Below, in pieces: positions 12,901-23,977 of a stretch of 64,000 nucleotides of DNA; within the stretch, counting starts at the first letter, position 1; every line of letters begins with the position of its first letter. The notes under the pieces were generated by a model that saw nothing but the letters and a program-made list of their open reading frames with translations, was not told the DNA's origin and ran no database searches. A program made the position numbers and the translations under genes. The DNA is from Pegoplata infirma (taxonomy: Eukaryota; Arthropoda; Insecta; Diptera; Anthomyiidae). The DNA is taken from the NCBI GenBank assembly GCA_963921195.1, contig OY992537.1, forward strand, positions 148,669,841-148,733,840, in the 5' to 3' direction.

Positions 12901-13039
12901 CAAAATCGGAGCAATAGTTGCAGAGATACAGCCGTTGAAAGTAAAAGGTCTCCAGACTACGAAAAATTACAAGTTTATCATTTTTGAAAAAATAAATTTT
13001 TTTAAAAATTTAAAATCGAGCAATCTCTTTTATTCAATG

Positions 13040-13245
13040 ATGGGTACCAATACCTTTTCGATACCAATACCCGTTAATACCAATTCAAATTGAAAACCAA
13101 TACCAATTAAAAACCAATACCTTTATTTGTGCGATACCAATACCGATAAAAAACCAATACCGATTCCCGACTACCAATACCAATTAAAAACCAATACTTT
13201 TATTCTTCAAAACCAATACCAATAAAAAACCAATACCAATTCATT
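13040..13245. repeat. ATACCAAT-type minisatellite, left end of the hAT-like element
   Basis: Degenerate direct repeats of ACCAATACC/AATTAAAAACCAATACC fill the first 200 bp inside the terminal repeat. The inverted counterpart is at the right end (17755-17945). Arrays of short subterminal motifs typically bind transposase. Confidence 0.8.
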
Positions 13246-13711
13246 TTTTTTACTTTCGTATCGGTTTTGTTTGGGTTTTTTTGTATTCTTATTTTCGTTT
13301 GTTTTAATTATGACGTCAAACATTTTCTTTCCATCACATTATTAGATTTTACCTGACTAGCGAATTGCTAAAGATGTTCACAAAAAATGTTACATCGATC
13401 AGTAATCGTTTGTCATATAACAAAAAGGAGTTAGCTACTTGAATTTTAAAAGCCATAAAAACATAAAACAAATATTTTTTTGTCACGTTACGTGATTTTT
13501 ATGACCCCTAATAAAAGTAGATCTTAAAAATGTAGACCTTTTCTGTGATGAAATTTTTTCTTTTGCAAACATTGTTAATATTTGATATACATATGTTGAA
13601 TGTCACTGCACTGTTCTTTGCGTTGTAAAAAAAAAACTAATATCCTTTTTTTGGAAATCCCAAAATTTTAATCAAGCAGTCGTTACAAAATTATATGTTA
13701 CAACACCTGAA

Positions 13712-14594
13712 TAGTGTTGTAAATATATCGAGTATTTGGGCATTTAGTACTCAATACCGAACAATTTTACCGGTACTCAATACTTAAAAGTAGTTACTCA
13801 ATACTTTCAGAGTTGTATTTCTTAGCAAAACGCTACAATTTGGTTCAAAAACACGAATTTTGCTAGAAAATACATACATTTTTTTTTATTTAAATCTGAA
13901 AATTTATTATATTAAAAAATCAATTTTAATCTATAAGTTTTAATTTTTTTTAATTAGCTTTTGTTTTTTTATACGCTCTGTAACCTAAATACAACGAAAT
14001 TAAATGTTTTTTCTGAAAAAAAAGTTAATTCTAAACAAAATTGAAAAAGTATTGAGTAGTATCGAGTAGAGATGGGCGCAGGTCACGTGATTTGCGTGAT
14101 TCACGTGAATCACGCGTGAGTGTGAGTGATTTTCATTTCAATCACGTGATTATGAGTGAGTGTGAGTTGAAAAAAAATCTGAGTGAGTGACTAGTGAGTG
14201 AGTCATTTATTTTTTGCGTGAGTTTGCGTGGTTAGATTTTTTGATTTGCCCAATTTTTATTTAATTTTTTGTAAAAAAAAAAAATTTTGGATTTTTTTTT
14301 CTTTTTGGTAAGAAAATTTTATTGCGTGAGTAGATTTTGCGTGACTCACGCGTGAGCGTGATTGAATCCGGCGTAAGTCACGCGTGAGCGTCAGTAAGCT
14401 TTTTATTACTCACGTGAATGTGAGTGAGCGTGAGTAAAAAAAAAAATTGCGTGAATGATTAGTGAGTGATTCGATTATTTTTTGCGTGACGTTAGTGAGT
14501 GTGAGTCAAAATCCACTCACGCGCCCATCTCTAGTATCGAGTACTCAATTCAAAAGTATCGAGTAGTCAAAAGTATCGACAATTTACAACACTA
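13712..14594. mobile_element. Nested hAT-like element 2 (883 bp including an inner insertion)
   Basis: Inverted ends TAGTGTTGTAAAT are flanked by 8-bp near-duplications, CACCTGAA (13704-13711) and CACCAGAA (14595-14602), 7 of 8 matching. Interior motifs TATCGAGTA and GTACTCAATAC are repeated near both ends. It has no recognisable coding region and is itself interrupted by a third hAT-like element at 14067-14533, giving three insertion levels. Confidence 0.82.
14067..14533. mobile_element. Nested hAT-like element 3 (467 bp), CACGTGA/GTGAGTG-rich family
   Basis: Ends TAGAGATGGGCGC and inverse are flanked by a perfect 8-bp duplication, GTATCGAG, at 14059-14066 and 14534-14541. The interior is a dense set of GTGAGTG, CACGTGA and CGCGTGA motifs around a T-rich centre. 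A related copy is at 16966-17496 and a fragment at 61570-61662, so it is a dispersed family. No coding capacity. Confidence 0.92.
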
Positions 14595-14671
14595 CACCAG
14601 AATCCAGAAAAAACTTTTTGTTTGTTTCATTAGAAGCACAGTCATATTATAAAATAATTTAAGAACGCGTA

Positions 14672-14815
14672 ATGTGCGGTTTACACTTGCTATTTTTGAG
14701 AGTTTAAGGGCTACGTGTTTAAAAAAAATCTTTATTCTGTATCCATTACGTTTTTATTCTGTTACTGATGTTTTGTTAAACTACTTGTTTAAGGTCGTAA
14801 GTGTGAACCCCACAT
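14672..14815. repeat. Possible small TIR element (144 bp)
   Basis: ATGTGCGGTTTACACTTGC at the left and its imperfect complement (GTAAGTGTGAACCCCACAT) at the right face each other across about 110 bp. This fits a MITE nested in the large hAT-like element. No convincing target duplication was found. Confidence 0.5.
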
Positions 14816-15511
14816 AAGACAAAAAAAAATACCCGTGTAATTGCAAAAATATCTAAAATCGAAAAAGATGCCCCTGCACCATAACCCATTTCGATCACCT
14901 TTTTCAAAAAAACATTTATGTATGAAAAGGAGGGACTTCAGGTATATTTTGTTACAAATGTTACGTCTCATCTTTCTGCAATTAAAAAATAGCTCCCCTT
15001 GACCACCGCAATTTATATTTGCATTAAATGCAATGTGCATCAGCACAAAAATTGTTTCAAGCATAAAAAGTTGAAATACAGGCTTTTCTGGAATAACGGA
15101 ACATTAAACATTTTTTTGACAAGATTTTTGAGATCTGCCGTGCTATTTTTACTAAAAAAGTACCTTTTTCCAAAAAAGGAAAAATAAAATTGAATCTTAG
15201 TTTCATAAAATTTCCTTTTTTAATTTTTCTCAAAAGAAATAAAATTAAAACGCCTTAAAATATATATTGGTGTGAACCAAAAAATGGCAACACCTAACAT
15301 TTGTGTCTAAAATATAGACCATGTCTGGCAATGTTTGCAAAAATAAGTACTTAGATCAGAATTGATGAAGGAGAGGAAGAAGAATAATGATTACTAAAAA
15401 TAAGTTTGTTTACATATAATTACAATAAAAATACTCTTCTGTTAGAAAAAAACAACAGCAACAACGACACTCGAATTGAAAAAATCAGATTTAGTTGATA
15501 CTTGCTTAACA

Positions 15512-15670
15512 GCCTACTTGGCGTATCGGTCTAGAGTGATTGTACGTTACAAGCAGTTAATAGCAAAGTATTACAGATGATGATGAGTTCAATCCTTGTC
15601 GGCTGCGATCTGTTAATCATTTTCACATATAGAGTTTTATTGACTATTAACTAAATAAACTTGACATTAA
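15512..15670 (+). repeat. Possible tRNA-derived SINE
   Basis: TGGCGTATCGG (15519-15529) fits an RNA polymerase III A box and GAGTTCAATCC (15585-15595) fits a B box, 55 bp apart. Seven bases before the A box (GCCTACT) occupy the place of a tRNA acceptor strand. The 3' half does not pair well with it, so this is not a functional tRNA gene; a SINE head or tRNA relic fits better. The 3' limit is a guess and I saw no second copy in the window. Confidence 0.4.
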
Positions 15671-16026
15671 AAGTTTTTCTGAAGATTATTATAACTGGGT
15701 AATATGAAACTAGTAAGAAACAAACCAGGATGTCTAAATTTTTAGAAAAATTAAAAATTTTTCTTTCACACTTTTCTCAATTCAAAACCATATACACTTT
15801 TGATTTAGTTGGCTTTAACTTCAACTTTAATTTTATCATTATTATTTAAAAAAAAAAAACGAAAAATAAGTTATTCTCGCATTGGTACGTACAGTGGACA
15901 TAAATGGGGTAAAAACTGACCAATACAAATTAGGTAATTTGTTACGCATTTGAGATTATCGAAAATCAAGGAAATTTTATTTTTCTCCTTCTTCTTTTTT
16001 CCACAATGGAGCATTGTCAGGCTTAA

Positions 16027-16177
16027 AGGTACCTACAGTCGACGCAATATTAAGTACAATATGCAATTATATTGATCGTGTGTGGGTAAGATTGACGATT
16101 GTACAATGGTCAATCTAACCCACACACCATCAATATAATTGCATATTGTACATAATATTGAGTTGTCTGTAGGTACC
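16027..16177. mobile_element. Foldback MITE (151 bp)
   Basis: Almost the whole element is a hairpin. AGGTACCTACAG begins the left arm and CTGTAGGTACC ends the right. The arms (about 65-70 bp, including AATATGCAATTATATTGAT and its inverse) are highly complementary. TTAA stands on both sides (16023-16026, 16178-16181), which may be a 4-bp piggyBac-like duplication or part of a TTA duplication. Confidence 0.82.
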
Positions 16178-16965
16178 TTAACTCTACAATTTTATCATTG
16201 ACGGTATTCACATCAGAACTTTTTACTCTTGCAAATTGCTTAATGCAACATTTATTACAACAATAAAATATTTTGTGTTTTTATACCCTCCAACTACAGT
16301 ATGGAGTCTTTTCGTGTGTAACGCATTGAAATATTGGATACAAAATAATTTAAATAATGATAAAATTGTAATACTTTAGTGCACAAAGCAGAATAAAATT
16401 AACTTGTAAACATATACCGCGATGGGCAAGGAGTCCATCAAATCACCCACCCCAAAAAACCACCCCTTTCAAATTTTTTTAATATTTTTACATATTGGAG
16501 GGTATACAAGATTCGGAACAGGCGAATTTAACACTTACTTGTTTTATATCCCATGTGTTTGTTGTAAATTTTTCATTTCGCACTTTGCAAGAGTAAACGT
16601 TTCTGCGTTTTTTTTAAATTATTTTAGAATGTATTCTAAAGACTATTGCAATAGGAATCTTCTCCAAAAAATTTTACTGGGTTATTAAGTTTTCGGAAGG
16701 CGATTTTTTAATACCCAATCAGAACAAAATATAGAAAAACAAAAATAATAAAACAAACAATCAGAAAAAATAAACACCCAAAAACAATGACTACTGCGAC
16801 TCAAAATTTTAAATATAAAGTCGATTGTTAAAATTATATTTTAAAAGTCGATTTTATCGATTTTTTGAGGACTTGTGGTGAGGCTGTTTAAATTTTAATT
16901 TGGATATAACAACTAAATTAATAATACAACAAATGCTATTTACATCATTAATAAGAGGTTCAAAT
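16178..16965. other. Interior of the large hAT-like element, no gene recognised
   Basis: AT-rich, with two oppositely oriented copies of the fly-repeat word TATACCCTCCA (about 16280 and 16495) and short frames lacking family motifs. The words AGTCGATT and GGACTTGTGGTGAGG near 16820-16885 loosely resemble the MITE at 8657 and may be a decayed relative. Confidence 0.5.
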
Positions 16966-17496
16966 TAGAGATGGGCGCGTGATTGATTTATGACTCACGC
17001 TCGCTCACGAGAGGAATTTTTTAATCACGCACACTCATTCACGAGCATATTTTTTCTGCTCACACACACTCACAATCACGTGAGTAAATTTAATACAACT
17101 CACACTCACGTGCTCTCGCACAAGCTTCACTCACACTCACGTTGACTCACAGCCACGAAACCCTTATTTTACAAAAAAAAATTAAAAACTAAAATTGAAA
17201 AAATCTTAGAAAATTTAAGCAAAATTTAAAGTTTAGCATAATTTTACAATTTTTCGGACAAAATCTTAAGTTTAGCCAAATTTTAACGATTTTTTGTTGG
17301 TTTTCTGGTACAAAGGGAAATATGAAGAGAAAATAAATCACGCAAACTCACGCAAAAAAATCGACTCACGCAAAAATCTTGCTCACGCACACTCACTCAC
17401 GCAATTTTTCCCCCACTCACAATCACGTGAGCAAAATTGAATTCAGTCACACTCATGCGTGAATCACGGTCTAATCTGCTCATATGCCCATCTCTA
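16966..17496. mobile_element. Second copy of the CACGTGA-rich hAT-like family (531 bp)
   Basis: Begins TAGAGATGGGCGCG and ends GCCCATCTCTA, the same termini as the element at 14067. The interior is rich in CACTCACG and CACGTGA motifs, here mostly on the opposite strand. The flanks (GTTCAAAT / GTTGCCTA) do not form a clean 8-bp duplication, so it is older or was rearranged. Confidence 0.82.
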
Positions 17497-17666
17497 GTTG
17501 CCTATCAAATTTTTTTTAAAGAAAAAATACTAAAAAATGTCCTTAATACTAGAAAAATAAATCATTCTTTAAAAATCCACCGTCCCCGATCGATGGCTAA
17601 GAAACAAAAAAAAATATAAAAACTAAACTCGGTTAAAAATTGGACATAAGCACATGTTTTTCTCCA

Positions 17667-17686
17667 CTGTGGGGCGCGCCCCACAG
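17667..17686. repeat. Perfect 20-bp GC-rich palindrome
   Basis: CTGTGGGG followed by CGCG and CCCCACAG: a perfect dyad with CGCG at its centre, in a region of about 30% GC. It could be a protein-binding site or the scar of an excised foldback element. No function is assigned. Confidence 0.75.
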
Positions 17687-17754
17687 AAGGACGACGTACG
17701 TTAAATTAATTAATATTAACGACAAAACCTTTTGCATACAAATACCAAAACCGA

Positions 17755-17945
17755 TATAAGATAAATACCAATACTTATTAAAAACCGATACCGATTCGAG
17801 GCTAAAACCAATACCAATACCCAATACCTAAATAATTCAAAACCAATACCGAAACCTATACCAATTCAACAAAAAATGAAAACCAATACCTATACCAATA
17901 CTAATATAATTTTAAAAACCAATACCAATACCAATACTTTTATCG
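17755..17945. repeat. ATACCAAT-type minisatellite, right end of the hAT-like element
   Basis: Repeats of AACCAATACC and CCGATACC, the same motif as at the left end. They sit directly inside the right terminal inverted repeat (17947-17963). The short minus-strand frame here is a translation of the repeat, not a gene. Confidence 0.8.
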
Positions 17946-17963
17946 AATTGGTACCCATCCTTG

Positions 17964-20900
17964 CTTTTATTCTATTTAAACTTTATTGAAAAAGATTTAA
18001 ATTCGTGCAAAGGCATTTGAAAGCGATATAATGGTAACCTTGATATAGCCATTTCAAGTTATTACAAGTAACCCGAAAATATTTTTGATATGAATGCATA
18101 AATATCTGTTAATACTAGTCTGATAGTCTTAATTTTTTTCTGTCATGATAAAGCTAATATACTTATGCATTCTAATTTTTATAGAGTCAAAATCGGATCA
18201 TTATTTACCGAGTTATAGCAATTTAAAAATGAGGGTCTCCAAAAAACCTTAAATAATGGGTTTCTCATAAAAATGAAAAAAAAAAACTTTGCATAAATGC
18301 ATATATCTCTGTAAGTACCAGCCCGATTGTCTCACATTTGGTTCCAGAGGAAAGATAAAGTCTCAATCTTTTATTTTTTTGTTATTTTGACAAAATCGGA
18401 GCAATAGTTGCAGAGATACAGCCGTTGAAAGTAAAAGGTCTCCAGACTACGAAAAATTACAAGTTTATCATTTTTGACAAAATAAATTTTTTTAAAAATT
18501 TAAAATCGAGCAATCTCTTTTATTCAATTTAAACTTTATTGAAAAAGATTTGAATTCGTGCAAAGGCATTAGAAAACGAAAGAATGGTAACCTTGATATA
18601 GCCATTTCAAGTTATTACAAGTAACCCGAAAATATTTTTGATATGAATGCATAAATATCTGTTAATACTAGTCCGATAGTCTTAATTTTTTTCTGTCATG
18701 ATAAAGCTAATATACTTATGCATTCTAGTTTTTATAGAGTCAAAATCGGATCATTATTTACCGAGTTATAGCAATTTAAAAATGAGGGTCTCCAAGAAAC
18801 CTTAAATAATGGGTTTCTCATAAAAATGAAAAAAAAACTTTGAATAAATGCATATATCTCTGTAAGTACCAGCCCGATTGTCTCACATTTGGTTCCAGAG
18901 GAAAGATAAAGTCTCAATATTTTATTTTTTTGTTATTTTGACAAAATCGGAGCAATAGTTGCAGAGATACAGCCGTTGAAAGTAAAAGGTCTCCAGACTA
19001 CGAAAAATTACAAGTTTATCATTTTGAAAAAATAAATTTTTTTAAAAATTTAAAATCGAGCAATCTCTTTTATTCTATTTAAACTTTATTGAAAAAAATT
19101 TAAATTCGTGCAAAGGCATTTGAAATCGAAATAATGGTAACCTTGATATAGCCATTTCAAGTTATTACAAGTAACCCGAAAATATTTTTGATATGAATGC
19201 ATAAATATCTGTTAATACTAGTCCGATAGTCTTAATTTTTTTCTGTCATGATAAAGCTAATATTCTTATGCCTTCTAGTTTTTATAGAGTCAAAATCGGA
19301 TCATTATTTACCGAGTTATAGCAATTTAAAAATGAGGGTCTCCAAAAAACCTTAAATAATGGGATTCTCATAAAAATGAAAAATAACCCAGGCAGAAAAA
19401 TACGAACGGGAGAGCGCTGGCAAAGTACCTTTTACGGTCGCTTATGTGCTGGGAAAGCATCACAGTTAAGTGCTTTCCCAGCGTCCAAAATGATAACCAC
19501 GGTAATCGGTATGCCGTTGCTATTTTAAAGCGCTTTAAAAGCGCTTTAAAAACAAAAAATATAGTACTATAAAAGCACTTTTTGAACAAAAATTAGGGTA
19601 CTTTGTGAGGCACACTTTTTAGTGCTTTTAGAGCACTAAAGTCTCAATCTTTTATTTTTTTGTTATTTTGACAAAATCGGAGCAATAGTTGCAGAGATAC
19701 AGCCGTTGAAAGTAAAAGGTCTCCAGACTACGAAAAATTACAAGTTTATCATTTTTGAAAAAATATTTTTTTTTTTAAATTTAAAATCGAGCAATCTCTT
19801 TTATTCGAATTAAACTTTTTTGAAAAAGATTTAAATTCGTGCAAAGGCATTTGAAATCGATATAATGGTAACCTTGATATAGCCATTTCAAGTTATTACA
19901 AGTAACCCAAAAATATTTTTGATATGAATGCATAAATATCTGTTAATACTAGTCCGATAGTCTTAATTTTGTTCTGTCATGATAAAGCTAATATACTTAT
20001 GCATTCTAATTTTTATAGAGTCAAAATCGGATCATTATTTACCGAGTTATAGCAATTTAAAAATGAGGGTCTCCAAAAAACCTTAAATAATGGGTTTCTC
20101 ATAAAAATGAAAAAAAAAACTTTGCATAAATGCATATATCTCTGTAAGTACCAGCCCGATTGTCTCACATTTGGTTCCAGAGGAAAGATAAAGTCTCAAT
20201 CTTTTATTTTTTTGTTATTTTGACAAAATCGGAGCAATAGTTGCAGAGATACAGCCGTTGAAAGTAAAAGGTCTCCAGACTACGAAAAATTACAAGTTTA
20301 TCATTTTTGAAAAAAAAAAAATTTTTAAAAATTTAAAATCGAGCAATCTCTTTTATTCTATTTAAACTTAATTGAAAAAGATTTAAATTCGTGCAAAGGC
20401 ATTAGAAAACGATAGAATTGTAACCTTGATATAGCCATTTCAAGTTATTACAAGTAACCCGAAAATATTTTTGATATGAATGCATAAATATCTGTTAATA
20501 CTAGTCTGATAGTCTTAAATTTTTTCTGTCATGATAAAGCTAATATACTTATGCATTCTAGTTTTTATAGAGTCAAAATCGCATCATTATTTACCGAGTT
20601 ATAGCAATTTAAAAATGAGGGTCTCCAAAAAACCTTAAATAATGGGTTTCTCATAAAAATGAAAAAAAAACTTTGCATAAATGCATATATCTCTGTAAGT
20701 ACCAGCCCGATTGTCTCACATTTGGTTCCAGAGGAAAGATAAAGTCTCAATCTTTTATTTTTTTGTTATTTTGACAAAATCGGAGCAATAGTTGCAGAGA
20801 TACAGCCGTTGAAAGTAAAAGGTCTCCAGACTACGAAAAATTACAAGTTTATCATTTTTGAAAAAATAAATTTTTTTAAAAATTTAAAATCGAGCAATCT

Positions 20901-23900
20901 CTTTTATTCTAATTAAACTTTATTGAAAAAGATTTAAATTCGTGCAAAGGCATTTGAAATTGATATAATGGTAACCTTGATATAGCCATTTCAAGTTATT
21001 ACAAGTAACCCGAAAATATTTTTGATATGAATGCATAAATATCTGTTAATACTAGTCCGATAGTCTTAATTTTTTTCTGTCATGATAAAGCTAATATACT
21101 TATGCATTCTAGTTTTTATAGAGTCAAAATCGGATCATTATTTACCGAGTTATAGCAATTTAAAAATGAGGGTCTCCAAGAAACCTTAAATAATGGGTTT
21201 CTCATAAAAATGAAAAAAAAACTTTGAATAAATGCATATATCTCTGTAAGTACCAGCCTGATTGTCTCACATTTGGTTCCAGAGGAAAGATAAAGTCTCA
21301 ATATTTTATTTTTTTGTTATTTTGACAAAATCGGAGCAATAGTTGCAGAGATACAGCCGTTGAAAGTAAAAGGTCTCCAGACTACGAAAAATTACAAGTT
21401 TATCATTTTTGAAAAAATAAATTTTTTTAAAAATTTAAAATCGAGCAATCTCTTTTATTCTAATTAAACTTTATTGAAAAAGATTTAAATTCGTGCAAAG
21501 GCATTTGAAATCGATATAATGGTAACCTTGATATAGCCATTTCAAGTTATTACAAGTAACCCGAAAATATTTTTGATATGAATGCATAAATATCTGTTAA
21601 TACTAGTCCGATAGTCTTAATTTTTTTCTGTCATGATAAAGCTAATATACTTATGCATTCTAGTTTTTATAGAGTCAAAATCGGATCATTATTTACCGAG
21701 TTATAGCAATTTAAAAATGAGGGTCTCCAAGAAACCTTAAATAATGGGTTTCTCATAAAAATAAAAAAAAAACTTTGCATAAATGCATATATCTCTGTAA
21801 GTACCAGCCCGATTGCCTCACATTTGGTTCCAGAGGAAAGATAAAGTCTCAATCTTTTATTTTTTTGTTATTTTGACAAAATCGGAGCAATAGTTGCAGA
21901 GATACAGCCGTTGAAAGTAAAAGGTCTCCAGACTACGAAAAATTACAAGTTTATCATTTTTGAAAAAAAAAATTTTTTTAAAAATTTAAAATCGAGCAAT
22001 CTCTTTTATTCTATTTAAACTTTATTGAAAAAGATTTAAATTCGTGCAAAGGCATTAGAAAACGATAGAATGGTAACCTTGATATAGCCATTTCAAGTTA
22101 TTACAAGTAACCCGAAAATATTTTTGATATGAATGCATAAATATCTGTTAATACTAGTCTGATAGTCTTAAATTTTTTCTGTCATGATAAAGCTAATATA
22201 CTTATGCATTCTAGTTTTTATAGAGTCAAAATCGCATCATTATTTACCGAGTTATAGCAATTTAAAAATGAGGGTCTCCAAAAAACCTTAAATAATGGGT
22301 TTCTCATAAAAATGAAAAAAAAAACTTTGCATAAATGCATATATCTCTGTAAGTACCAGCCCGATTGTCTCACATTTGGTTCCAGAGGAAAGATAAAGTC
22401 TCAATCTTTTATTTTTTTTGTTATTTTGACAAAATCGGAGCAATAGTTGCAGAGATACAGCCGTTGAAAGTAAAAGGTCTCCAGACTACGAAAAATTACA
22501 AGTTTATCATTTTTGAAAAAATAATTTTTTTTAAAAATTTAAAATCGAGCAATCTCTTTTATTCTGATTAAACTTTATTGAAAAAGATTTATATTCGTGC
22601 AAAGGCATTTGAAATTGATATAATGGTAACCTTGATATAGCCATTTCAAGTTATTACAAGTAACCCGAAAATATTTTTGATATGAATGCATAAATATCTG
22701 TTAATACTAGTCCGATAGTCTTAATTTTTCTCTGTCATGATAAAGCTAATATACTTATGCATTCTAGTTTTTATAGAGTCAAAATCGGATCATTATTTAC
22801 CGAGTTATAGCAATTTAAAAATGAGGGTCTCCAAGAAACCTTAAATAATGGGTTTCTCATCAAAATGAAAAAAAAAACTTTGAATAAATGCATATATCTC
22901 TGTAAGTACCAGCCCGATTGCCTCACATTTGGTTCCAGAGGAAAGATAAAGTCTCAATACTTTATTTTTTTGTTATTTTGACAAAATCGGAGCAATAGTT
23001 GCAGAGATACAGCCGTTGAAAGTAAAAGGTCTCCAGACTACGAAAAATTACAAGTTTATCATTTTTGAAAAAATAAATTTTTTTAAAAATTTAAAATCGA
23101 GCAATCTCTTTTATTCTAATTAAACTTTATTGAAAAAGATTTAAATTCGTGCAAAGGCATTTGAAATCGATATAATGGTAACCTTGATATAGCCATTTCA
23201 AGTTATTACAAGTAACCCGAAAATATTTTTGATATGAATGCATAAATATCTGTTAATACTAGTCCGATAGTCTTAATTTTTTTCTGTCATGATAAAGCTA
23301 ATATACTTATGCATTCTAGTTTTTATAGAGTCAAAATCGGATCATTATTTACCGAGTTATAGCAATTTAAAAATGAGGGTCTCCAAGAAACCTTAAATAA
23401 TGGGTTTCTCATAAAAATTAAAAAAAAACTTTGCATAAATGCATATATCTCTGTAAGTACCAGCCCGATTGCCTCACATTTGGTTCCAGAGGAAAGATAA
23501 AGTCTCAATCTTTTATTTTTTTGTTATTTTGACAAAATCGGAGCAATAGTTGCAGTGATACAGCCGTTGAAAGTAAAAGGTCTCCAGACTACGAAAAATT
23601 TCAAGTTTATCATTTTGAAAAAATAAATTTTTTTAAAAATTTAAAATCGAGCAATCTCTTTTATTCTATTTAAACTTTATTGAAAAAAATTTAAATTCGT
23701 GCAAAGGCATTTGAAATCGAAATAATGGTAACCTTGATATAGCCATTTCAAGTTATTACAAGTAACCCGAAAATATTTTTGATATGAATGCATAAATATC
23801 TGTTAATACTAGTCCGATAGTCTTAATTTTTTTCTGTCATGATAAAGCTAATATTCTTATGCCTTCTAGTTTTTATAGAGTCAAAATCGGATCATTATTT

Positions 23901-23977
23901 ACCGAGTTATAGCAATTTAAAAATGAGGGTCTCCAAAAAACCTTAAATAATGGGTTTCTCATAAAAATGAAAAATAA
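17964..23977. repeat. 551-bp satellite array, block 2 (about 10-11 monomers)
   Basis: Same monomer and orientation as block 1, continuing in register after the hAT-like element. It contains a 251-bp stump of a CMC transposon at 19387-19637 and ends at the full-length CMC element. Subtypes in order include the GAAAGCGATAT, TAGAAAACG, GAAATCGAAAT, GAAATCGATAT, GATAGAATTG and GAAATTGATAT forms, an order partly repeated near 56-63 kb. Confidence 0.97.
19387..19637. mobile_element. Left-end stump of the CMC/EnSpm-like element (251 bp)
   Basis: Nearly identical (one difference seen) to the first 251 bp of the full element at 23978-24228 and inserted after the same satellite bases (GAAAAATAA). The rest of the element, its right end and about 70 bp of downstream satellite are missing; satellite resumes at AAAGTCTC. 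Best explained as a duplicated insertion that later suffered a deletion, not as an independent insertion. Confidence 0.9.

Larger units (their letters stand above)
4629..13034. repeat. 551-bp satellite array, block 1 (about 15 monomers)
   Basis: Head-to-tail monomers of about 551 bp. Copies differ by scattered substitutions, by the length of A/T runs (notably the A run before CTTTGCATAAATGC) and by subtype-specific words such as GCATTTGAAATCGAAAT, GCATTTGAAAGCGATAT and GCATTAGAAAACGATAG. One monomer has a deletion of about 30 bp at 7604. A 168-bp TIR element interrupts the block at 8657. A small minus-strand reading frame recurs once per monomer and is not considered a gene. The block ends exactly at the 8-bp target duplication of the next element. 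Confidence 0.97.
13035..17963. mobile_element. Large hAT-like transposon (4.9 kb) with nested elements
   Basis: The ends are inverted repeats (CAATGATGGGTACCAAT left, CAAGGATGGGTACCAAT on the complement right, 16 of 17 matching). They are flanked by a perfect 8-bp duplication of satellite sequence, CTTTTATT, at 13027-13034 and 17964-17971; removing the element restores the satellite register. The 8-bp duplication argues for hAT. Both ends carry ATACCAAT-rich minisatellites. I could not recognise a transposase in the interior; frames at 14789-15064 and 16422-16688 show no family motif. It has collected at least three further insertions and several MITEs, so it is old compared with its neighbours. 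Confidence 0.85.

Noticed and set aside
4629..13034. Regularly spaced repeats that might suggest a CRISPR array.
   Set aside because: The whole 551-bp unit is repeated with no unique spacers, in a eukaryotic context.
14789..15064. Minus-strand 91-residue frame and overlapping plus-strand frame with Cys/His residues, considered as a zinc finger or hAT transposase remnant.
   Set aside because: Spacing of Cys and His fits no finger type and no transposase motif is present.
19368..19589. 73-residue minus-strand frame found twice (also 23959-24180).
   Set aside because: Translation of the CMC element's terminal region plus satellite; no coding signal.
22365..22571. Plus-strand frames of 63-70 residues with FCYFDKIGAIVAEIQPLKVKG in several monomers (e.g. 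22365, 36455, 45814, 56442, 58632).
   Set aside because: Present only where single-base indels happen to open the frame within the same satellite segment.
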